From: an uncultured Gammaproteobacteria bacterium
GTDB taxonomy: Bacteria; Pseudomonadota; Gammaproteobacteria; Arenicellales; JAANXG01
Assembly: GCA_947259705.1 (NCBI GenBank)
Contig: CAMYNL010000019.1
Location: forward strand, 1-59,638
DNA: 59,638 bases
Direction: 5' to 3'
Part shown: positions 53,741-59,638 of the stretch, piece after piece
Layout: every line of letters starts with the position of its first letter
Numbering within the stretch: the stretch's first letter is position 1
Notes under the pieces: generated by a model
What the model was told of the DNA's origin: nothing
What the model saw: the letters and a program-made list of their open reading frames with translations, nothing else
Database searches by the model: none
Program-made: the position numbers and the translations under genes

Positions 53741-53969
53741 TCAAAAGTGCCAATTACCGCTGATGGCAAAGAAAAAGGATATCGTTTTTCTCGTTCTCAC
53801 CATTCAACAACGGAGCGTTTATCTTCGCGCTGCCATAGTCTGCGTATACCAAATCGCCGCCGACGGTGAGATTGTCTCGAACCTGGTACTGCGACCGAAT
53901 CCAATGCGGAGCTGTCGGTAGCTGGGCAAAGCCGCGGTACGTTCCTGCGGGTCGACCGGGTTTGTGCAC
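53741..53969 (-). pseudogene. Frameshifted C-terminal fragment of an outer-membrane barrel protein
   Basis: On the minus strand, SQYQVRDNLTVGGDLVYADY and NAPLLNGENEKND read as the last strands of an outer-membrane barrel, perhaps FadL-like. The frame then goes astray (FLCHQR). A shift of one base restores FFFAISGNWHF followed by TGA at 53741-53743, with the terminal Phe typical of BAM substrates. The upstream part of the gene is absent. A frameshifted remnant is the simplest reading. Confidence 0.6.
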
Positions 53970-54204
53970 TCCGCCTTGTAGCCGCGGCGAATCACCGCGG
54001 CACGCCCGCGTGTTGGTATCGATCGTGCGTCGGGGGAGACCTAGTTACCACGCCGTGGGGACAAAGAAGCCTGACCGCAGTCGTAAGCCATTGTTTTGGC
54101 GAGCACTACTATTGAGTGTCAGGGATTACGATATATCGTCAATTTTCTTGGATGGCAGCACAGGGTAATGTTACGCTGCGGTACTTCCCCCATAACTGCT
54201 AGCT
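53970..54204. other. Non-coding remnant before the activator gene
   Basis: No gene, promoter consensus or repeat recognised in this 235-base stretch between the barrel fragment and the GAF-domain reading frame. Confidence 0.3.
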
Positions 54205-54798
54205 ATGGCCGCTCCAACAAGACAACGGCGCACCAATCCGCACCTTCACTCGCCGACTCAACACGCAGCGAAGTCCGGCGTCAAGACTTCTGATTTCGAT
54301 CGCAAGCGGGTAGAGGCAACGCTGGAACAACAGCTGCAGTTTGAAAGACTTCTGTCGGAGATCTCGGCCGATTTCGTCGGCGGCGATCTCGAACGGATCA
54401 ACGAGTCGATTTCGGTTGTTTTGGGGCGGATTTCGGACATGTTGGGATCGGATTTGACTACCTTCCTGCAGTTAAATCAGCAGACCGGAGCGCTCCAGCA
54501 CACCCATCAATAGGTTGCTCCTGGCCTGAGCATCGAAATGGATTTTGCGAGCGCAGAATTCGACCTCCAGACGTCGGCACCGTGGGTCTCACAGGAGCTG
54601 ACTAAAGGGCGGCCCATTGTCATTTCGTGCCCGGACGATTTTCCCGAGGAAGCGGAAAAAGAGAGAGCAATCGCCGAACGCACCGCAATTATGTCGATTA
54701 TTTGGGTGCCGATTGTGGTGAGCGGAAGCGTTGCAGCCTGCATCGTGCTGAACATGCTGCGGTAGAAAACGGGGTGGTCCAAGGTCATTGTTCAGCGC
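54205..54798 (+). pseudogene. N-terminal GAF domain of the sigma-54 activator, interrupted by two amber codons
   Basis: An ATG at 54205 opens a frame (ATLEQQLQFERLLSEISADF, then a GAF domain) that is in the same phase as the downstream activator. It is stopped by TAG at 54511-54513 and again at 54763-54765. Aligning with the protein's own second GAF domain, the first TAG replaces the Trp in the THxWxAPG motif (THQ-stop-VAPG against THMWTAPG), a single TGG-to-TAG change. The second falls just before KTGWSK, aligned with HERAWSQ. No insertions or deletions are seen. The two stops are the only visible damage. Confidence 0.75.
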
Positions 54799-56406
54799 TT
54801 GACGCTCTTGGGAGAAATCTTCGCAAACGCTCTACGCCGCGAACAAAGCGAACAATTACTGAATAACCAGTTGCGCTTCGAGCAGCTTCTCTCCGATCTG
54901 TCAGGCACATTCATCGCTCTACGTGCCGATAAGATCGACGATGCGATTAACGAGTCGCTGCGAGCCATCGGTGAGTTCATCGACGTGGATCGGGTATTTA
55001 TAGACCAGTTCTCGGATGATAAGAGCAAATTTCGGGTCACGCACATGTGGACGGCGCCCGGGATCCCGCGGGACGCTTTCGTGTTTGACGTAGTGCTCAG
55101 CGAATACGTTCCGTGGTACACGAGAACAATACTGAGCGGGCAACCGGTAATCTTTGCGTGCCCCGACGAACTACCCAAGGAGGCTGTTCCCGAACATGAG
55201 TATGTCAACATGACTGGGATCAAGTCGTCGGCGATCGTCCCGCTGACGATCGGCCAGACAGTGATTGGCAACCTTGGATTCGACATGTGCCGTCATGAAC
55301 GAGCCTGGTCGCAGGAAACACTGAAGCGTTTGAGTCTGGCAAGCCACATCATCGCTAACGCCCTCAAACGCAAACAAATTGAGCGGCAGCTCAAACTTAG
55401 TTACGAAGAGGTCAACGAATTAAAAGAGCGCCTGCAGGCAGAAAATATCTATCTGCAGAAAGAGATCGCACGGGATTATTCGGAGAATGGGATCTTGGGC
55501 CGCACTGAAGTAATTACGACGGTGCTCAGACATGTCGAACAGGTGGCCGGCACCGAATCAACGGTACTCATCTTGGGTGAGACCGGAAGCGGCAAGGAAT
55601 TGATCGCGAAAGCGGTCCACGGGCTAAGCCCCCGTGCTGAGAAGACGCTAGTCATGGTCAATTGTGCGGCGTTGCCCGCGACCTTGATTGAGGCTGAACT
55701 GTTCGGTCGCGAGAAGGGTGCGTATACCGGGGCTTTGTCCAAGCAGGTCGGCCGTTTCGAATTGGCGGACCGCTCGACCATCTTTCTGGACGAGATCAGC
55801 GAATTACCCTTGGAACTGCAGCCAAAGCTCCTCAGGGTCTTGCAGGAAGGTAAATTCGAACGACTGGGTAGTAGTCGAACGATAGGCATCGATGTCCGCG
55901 TGATCGCCGCAACGAACCAGGATCTTGCAAAATTGGTCAGTGACGGGCGATTTCGTGAAGACCTTTACTATCGCCTGAATGTGTTCCCGATTGTGGTACC
56001 ACCGCTACGGGAGCGGGCCGATGATATACCCGTCTTGACATGGGTGTTCGTAGAGGAGTTTTCTCGAAAGATGGGGAAGAAGATCAAGAGTATTCCCAAA
56101 CGCACCATAGAGTCGCTACAGTCGTATACCTGGCCGGGTAACGTCAGAGAACTGCGAAACGTCGTCGAACGCGCGATGATACTGAGCAGTGACGACGTCT
56201 TGCATTTAGATTTGCCTAGCCATTCCAGTGATGCGGCGTCACTCAACCAGACTCTTCAACAAATGGAGAGACAATATATTGAGAAGATCCTGACACGAAC
56301 CGGTTGGCGTATCAGTGGCAGGCAAGGTGCCGCTGAGCGGTTAGGTCTCAAGCCGACGACCTTGCGGTCAAGAATGGAGAGGTTGGGAATTCGCCGGCCA
56401 GAGTAG
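54799..56406 (+). CDS. Sigma-54-dependent activator (GAF-AAA-Fis), N-terminally interrupted
   Basis: An FhlA-like enhancer-binding protein. What remains open (TTG at 54799, 535 residues) has one full GAF domain (about 25-195), a linker coiled coil, and the AAA+ domain: Walker A GETGSGKE, the sigma-54 contact loop as GAYTGA rather than GAFTGA, Walker B FLDEIS, and R-fingers in FREDLYYRLNVFP. A C-terminal Fis-type HTH (SGRQGAAERLGLKPTTLRSRM) follows. No ribosome binding site supports the TTG. The original protein would be 734 residues beginning at 54205. Its target is unknown. Confidence 0.8.
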   Translation: MTLLGEIFANALRREQSEQLLNNQLRFEQLLSDLSGTFIALRADKIDDAINESLRAIGEFIDVDRVFIDQFSDDKSKFRVTHMWTAPGIPRDAFVFDVVLSEYVPWYTRTILSGQPVIFACPDELPKEAVPEHEYVNMTGIKSSAIVPLTIGQTVIGNLGFDMCRHERAWSQETLKRLSLASHIIANALKRKQIERQLKLSYEEVNELKERLQAENIYLQKEIARDYSENGILGRTEVITTVLRHVEQVAGTESTVLILGETGSGKELIAKAVHGLSPRAEKTLVMVNCAALPATLIEAELFGREKGAYTGALSKQVGRFELADRSTIFLDEISELPLELQPKLLRVLQEGKFERLGSSRTIGIDVRVIAATNQDLAKLVSDGRFREDLYYRLNVFPIVVPPLRERADDIPVLTWVFVEEFSRKMGKKIKSIPKRTIESLQSYTWPGNVRELRNVVERAMILSSDDVLHLDLPSHSSDAASLNQTLQQMERQYIEKILTRTGWRISGRQGAAERLGLKPTTLRSRMERLGIRRPE

Positions 56407-56452
56407 GTCACGAACGGCCGGAGGCGGGAGTATGAAAAACGGAACTGGAATA

Positions 56453-56476
56453 TGGGGGTCCGAATACATTCAGACC
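56453..56476. repeat. GGGGTC-type palindrome after the activator gene
   Basis: Arms GGGGTCCGAAT and ATTCAGACCCC are separated by two bases and differ at one pair. The GGGGTC/GACCCC ends recall those at 28690, 30592 and 39365. It lies between convergent genes and may act as a bidirectional terminator or a REP-like element. Confidence 0.65.
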
Positions 56477-56495
56477 CCGTTCCCTCTCATAGCGG

Positions 56496-56900
56496 TTAGC
56501 TTCTAGTTAAAGCGTCAGCAAGAGATTTTGTCAATACGGGCGCAGCCGCCCGCAGTTTCGCGTCTTCGGTCACCAGCCTTTTTTTGAGGTTTTGCGCTGT
56601 GGCGAGGAAACGAGCGTCGTAGGCAGATACGGCGAACTGGTCGGCAGTCCGGAGCGCGGCCATATGCGGCAGATTGACCAGACTGCGCATACGTGTTTCT
56701 GCTTCGTTTAGCAGGCGTTCCGCCTGAGCGCGGCTGAGATCTCCCATGCGTCGATAAGTTGCGAGAATATTAGAGAACTCGACCAGCATAAAGGCCTCGC
56801 TGCGCCAGTCTGGGTCCTGCGCGAACAAAGCCTGTGCTTCTTTGGTGCGATCGCCGGCGATCAGCAGGTAGGCTAGAATGTTGGTATCGACGACAACCAA
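56496..56900 (-). CDS. PIN-domain toxin, VapC-like
   Basis: A 134-residue PIN-fold ribonuclease. Acidic metal ligands are seen in VVVDTNILAYLL (Asp near residue 5), MLVEFSNILA (Glu near 41) and YDARFLATA (Asp near 94), with a final Asp in TEDAKL. VapC toxins cut tRNA or rRNA and are neutralised by the antitoxin encoded just upstream (13-nt gap). The protein looks intact. Confidence 0.9.
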   Translation of the reverse strand: MVVVDTNILAYLLIAGDRTKEAQALFAQDPDWRSEAFMLVEFSNILATYRRMGDLSRAQAERLLNEAETRMRSLVNLPHMAALRTADQFAVSAYDARFLATAQNLKKRLVTEDAKLRAAAPVLTKSLADALTRS

Positions 56901-56913
56901 GGCGTGACTTCAA

Positions 56914-57144
56914 TCAATCGCGTCCGGCGGCGATGGCTGTTTCGATGTCGTTAATGGTAAGCGGTCCATGTTTTTTGAGTTGCACCGGCTTCGGAGCGCG
57001 CGTTGGCGCGTCGTGTTTCGGCGCGCTCGCAAGTCCGAGTTCCAAGAGCTGCGCTATCGTGTCCTTGAGCTTCTGATTACGCTCCGCCGCCCGCATCTTG
57101 ATGCGCCGCAAGAGTTGATCGGGTAGTTCGAGTGTTGTCTTCAT
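56914..57144 (-). CDS. Antitoxin of the PIN toxin, ribbon-helix-helix type
   Basis: A 76-residue protein. The N-terminus MKTTLELPDQLLRRIKMRAAE is a ribbon-helix-helix DNA-binding motif. The rest (PKPVQLKKHGPLTINDIETAI) is an extended tail fit to bind and inhibit the toxin. The start at 57144 gives the family N-terminus; the frame continues to 57240 but passes through the operator. Gene order antitoxin-toxin is standard. Confidence 0.85.
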   Translation of the reverse strand: MKTTLELPDQLLRRIKMRAAERNQKLKDTIAQLLELGLASAPKHDAPTRAPKPVQLKKHGPLTINDIETAIAAGRD

Positions 57145-57154
57145 AGTTACAGTA

Positions 57155-57178
57155 TCCCATAAAACCATTTTTATGGGA
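57155..57178 (-). promoter_or_regulatory. Operator palindrome of the toxin-antitoxin operon
   Basis: Perfect 10-base inverted repeat TCCCATAAAA / TTTTATGGGA with a 4-base centre, placed 11 to 34 nt upstream of the antitoxin start codon. The position and form suit autorepression by the RHH antitoxin-toxin complex. Confidence 0.8.
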
Positions 57179-57329
57179 ATATGGTAGATCGTTAGCTTCA
57201 TTTCCCAGGCCGCAAAGATACGATATTTCGTTCTATTCACGAAATATCGTCGCCCCGAGTCGGTTTTGTACCTGGTTCTGATCGCTTTTCAAATCCCGGA
57301 ATTTCGGCGAAGCAACCGCTTTTCGAGCG

Positions 57330-57884
57330 TTGCGGGCGAGATTCGGGATGCTGGAACGGTTTGACGGCTCAGAGCATCGTGCGTTTTTGAGTACTGAGAA
57401 ATCCGATGGAATCTACGTTGCCGACCTGAATGGTACGAATGAAGAGCCTGACCTGCTGGCGCGGATCAGCGATGCCGGCTCGCTAAGCACTCTTGAATTT
57501 CATTACCAGACCAACAGTCTGTTAGCGTCGGATGATGAAAAGGGCGTGTTATATCGCGTCGACCCATCGATGGAACCGGTACTGGTTGCTGTACTAGCCA
57601 ACAACCTGGGGCGGCCAACATCCATGGCCGTAGATGAAGCAAGAGGAATATATTACATCAGCAACTCGCTAGGCCGGCATCTTTGGTCACTGAGATGCGG
57701 GCCAGGATTGGTATGCCAGGCACCGCTACGGTTCGCCGAGGGCGTTGCGGTGTCCGCACAGACAGCCATGATGGTTTCACCCGACGGTGCTCTATGGATC
57801 GCCGAACTTGTGGCACGGTAGATCACCGAATTGTCGCCGAGGGGTGAAGTCAAACGAACCTTCAACCGTGTTACGGACAATTGA
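57330..57884 (+). pseudogene. Beta-propeller (NHL/SMP-30-like) fragment with in-frame amber codon
   Basis: The translation shows propeller blades: SDGIYVADLNGTNEEPDLLA, RVDPSMEPVLVAVLANNLGRP, TSMAVDEARGIYYISNSLGRH and MVSPDGALWIAELVAR. TAG at 57819-57821 stops it. The same frame then continues sensibly (ITELSPRGEVKRTFNRV) to TGA at 57882-57884. The 5' end is also undefined (TTG 57330 or ATG 57348, no ribosome binding site). Fewer blades are present than a full propeller needs, so it is a degraded piece of a larger gene beside an insertion sequence. Confidence 0.6.
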
Positions 57885-57942
57885 ATTCCGGTATTCCGGG
57901 ACAGTTAACCCAATCATTGCATAAATCTTGACGAGAATGTGG

Positions 57943-59319
57943 TCAAGCGGCTTGGTTCAAGACGTCCAGATAATGCAACAACTCAGATTTCACAGTGGGA
58001 TTGGCGCTCATGGTTAGAGTGAGCCTTCCCTGTGGTTTGGTCAGCCGTCCGGCACGCTGGATGAGTTTGCGTCGCAAGGTGCCCAGTTGCTCGAACTGCC
58101 ACAGGGGAGCGCGCTTTTCGGTGGTGTTTCTTTGTTGGGTATAACAGTGCATCTGCATTTCCCGGTTGAGGTTATGCGCCAGCACGGCCGAGAGGAGATA
58201 GACCTGATTACCGGCTTTTCTGCGGGTCGGCACGTAGTCCATTTGTGTGTGCGACTTGAGCTCAGCAAAAACGCCTTCTTGAGCGCCGCGTCCATTATGC
58301 AAGGTCAATGTCTTTTTGGCCGAGAGTTGTTTATTGGTGACGATCACCTTGAAGTCATAGCCATATTCGTAGGGGATAAACAGGTCCAGCTGGATTGTGC
58401 CTTTATATTGTTGTTGGTTTTGGCTTCGGACAAACACAAATCGGTATCGGTCATGCCAACTCGACGGCTTCCAGCTCGTTTCAAAAAAGCTCCAGTGTCC
58501 GTTCAGGCGACGCCAGCGTTTTCGATTCTCGACCAATGCCTTAAGAGCGGTAAAGCGTTCAAAAGGTACGCTGATGGTGAATTCTACGCCCTCAGCGTCC
58601 AGCATACCGATGATGCTGTCGCTAAAAAAAGCACTATCCATACGCGCCTCAATGGGGCAATGCGGCAAAATAGCCTGTATTTCCCGTACACAGGCCAGGA
58701 TGAACGCCTTGGCGCCATTAGAATCATGCACGTTACCCGGACGATGCCAGACATCGAGTACCTGGCCAGTTTGGGCGACGGTACAGAACAGCGGGTAGTA
58801 GCTGCGCTGTCCTTTCTTCTTTCGGTTAAAGCCCACTGCGGTGCCTTCGGCGAAGCGGCCGGTGGACAGTACCGAGCCGTCGAAGTCCAGCGTGATGCGG
58901 GCCAGCCCCAAACCGCTGAGCTGTTCCAGTACCCGTTGCCGGCTGAGCCGACGCAGCTTATCCACGCTCTGGCTGTCCATGCCCGCCAGGGTGCGGCTGA
59001 CGGTAGCCACATCCGGCAGACGCTCAAGCCCGAGCAGGCGGCGCACCATGGGATCGTCCTGGTAGTAGCGCATATCTTGAAGACGGCGATAGCCCAACAA
59101 CAGGTGGACAGTCAGCAACAGAACGATAACACCGTGGCCATAGATCGGGCTGACTCTCAGATGACGGAAACACCCGGTCAGTTGCCGCCTCAGGCCAATA
59201 CGACTGAACAGCGATTGGTACACCACCAATCCGGCGAACGAGGTCAGTCGCTGGTCCTCAAATTTGATCTCGGGAATGCCGTGGGTTTTACGATGAACGA
59301 CGGCTTTGCTAAACTTCAT
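57943..59319 (-). CDS. IS1380-family-like DDE transposase
   Basis: A 458-residue transposase. Characteristic pieces are LGLARITLDFDGSVLSTGR (first Asp), GFNRKKKGQRSYYPL, ARMDSAFFSD (second Asp), and NGRGAQEGVFAELKSH with the terminal acidic residue. YLLSAVLAHNLNREMQM closes the catalytic core. The start at 59319 (MKFSKAVV) follows AAAGAGA; an upstream in-frame start at 59373 is less likely. The gene is intact. I could not identify convincing terminal inverted repeats, so the element ends are not defined; they probably lie near 57.9 kb and 59.4 kb. Confidence 0.88.
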   Translation of the reverse strand: MKFSKAVVHRKTHGIPEIKFEDQRLTSFAGLVVYQSLFSRIGLRRQLTGCFRHLRVSPIYGHGVIVLLLTVHLLLGYRRLQDMRYYQDDPMVRRLLGLERLPDVATVSRTLAGMDSQSVDKLRRLSRQRVLEQLSGLGLARITLDFDGSVLSTGRFAEGTAVGFNRKKKGQRSYYPLFCTVAQTGQVLDVWHRPGNVHDSNGAKAFILACVREIQAILPHCPIEARMDSAFFSDSIIGMLDAEGVEFTISVPFERFTALKALVENRKRWRRLNGHWSFFETSWKPSSWHDRYRFVFVRSQNQQQYKGTIQLDLFIPYEYGYDFKVIVTNKQLSAKKTLTLHNGRGAQEGVFAELKSHTQMDYVPTRRKAGNQVYLLSAVLAHNLNREMQMHCYTQQRNTTEKRAPLWQFEQLGTLRRKLIQRAGRLTKPQGRLTLTMSANPTVKSELLHYLDVLNQAA

Positions 59320-59638
59320 AGCGACGGTCTCTTTTGGTCTTATTGGTGGGTTAGCGTTCACCAATTTTACCAAGTTAGAGGCCGTTTTTTATGGTCAATT
59401 ACAATTTTATCGCATCAATTATCTATGCGTTCTGGATCTCACTATTGGTGAAGTCCAACAACAGGACTCCAACACGCCGTAGAGCCTTTAGATAAAGCAC
59501 TTTCATCGAGAAACACCAGCCCATTTATGCAACTACTGGGTTAACAGAGGCGGCACGATCGGCCAAATGGGGCTGAACCCGTCGCTAGCCGCCACGAACA
59601 GCGTCCCGGCGCAGCAACCTCGGTGCGACAAAATACCA
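59320..59638. other. Window end, no gene recognised
   Basis: The first roughly 130 bases are AT-rich and may be the upstream end of the insertion sequence. Nothing else recognised. Confidence 0.3.

Noticed and set aside
54511-54765. Genome-wide reassignment of TAG to a sense codon
   Set aside because: TAG ends many intact genes here (csp, truC, yceH, the uridine-kinase-like gene, hypB, hypF), so it is an ordinary stop. Local decay or limited suppression is more likely.
57885-59460. Terminal inverted repeats of the IS1380-like element
   Set aside because: Comparing the two flanks by eye gave only short, gapped matches; ends are left undefined.
1-59638. CRISPR arrays, tRNA or rRNA genes
   Set aside because: No regularly spaced repeats, cloverleaf-like or rRNA-like sequences were recognised on either strand. 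A covariance-model scan would be decisive.

Overview
The window is a GC-rich bacterial chromosome segment. It most likely comes from a gammaproteobacterium related to sulfur-oxidising lineages such as Chromatiales. That placement is an inference from gene content: an Isp-type [NiFe]-hydrogenase operon like those of purple sulfur bacteria, a TonB2/TtpC-type energy-transducing cluster, and proteobacterial housekeeping genes (maeA, maeB, arfB, yajD, truC, yceH, cfa, glgC). No rRNA, tRNA or CRISPR array was seen.

Layout. 1-9.2 kb: the end of a minor pilin gene, an NAD malic enzyme, ribosome rescue factor ArfB, an exported esterase, an HNH protein (YajD), a cold-shock protein with a clear terminator, a carboxymuconolactone-decarboxylase-family protein, an Old Yellow Enzyme homologue, TruC and a patatin-like lipase. 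9.3-16.8 kb: a helix-hairpin-helix protein, an ABC ATPase/FtsX-type permease/HlyD-type adaptor trio, a NYN-LOTUS putative ribonuclease and a SprT-like metalloprotease. 16.9-19.2 kb: YceH, a DUF211/VIT-like membrane protein pair of archaeal flavour, and a BCAM0308-family zinc protein behind a perfect FNR/ANR box. 19.3-23.9 kb: a sugar-nucleotide group (HIT-fold transferase, uridine-kinase-like ATPase, sucrose-phosphate-synthase-like glycosyltransferase, GlgC). 24-34 kb: lipocalin, NfeD/slipin pair, M48 lipoprotein protease, glycine-zipper protein and Cfa bracketed by GGGGTC-type repeats, a CIA30 protein, a cyclic-nucleotide-binding protein and the fused malic enzyme MaeB.

34.2-39.4 kb is a six-gene TonB2-like operon (DUF3450, TtpC/ExbB1, ExbB2, ExbD, TonB, TPR). 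A RAYT-type transposase element with 30-bp inverted ends follows. Its ends contain Fur-box-like palindromes. The element sits exactly where the next operon is broken: it cuts off an exported protein encoded after the hydrogenase large subunit.

40.3-46.1 kb (minus) encodes a membrane-linked Isp-type uptake hydrogenase: maturation protease, HupH-like factor, Tat-exported small subunit, Isp1 cytochrome b, Isp2 HdrD-like iron-sulfur protein, large subunit. Divergently, 46.3-52.3 kb encodes the full maturation set hypCABDFE. Between the two lies an FNR/ANR-type site, so structural and maturation genes are probably induced together at low oxygen.

52.6-59.6 kb is degraded accessory DNA: an intact outer-membrane barrel gene, fragments of two membrane proteins, a sigma-54 activator whose first GAF domain is interrupted by two in-frame amber codons, a PIN toxin/RHH antitoxin pair with a perfect operator palindrome, a beta-propeller fragment also cut by an amber codon, and an IS1380-like transposase.
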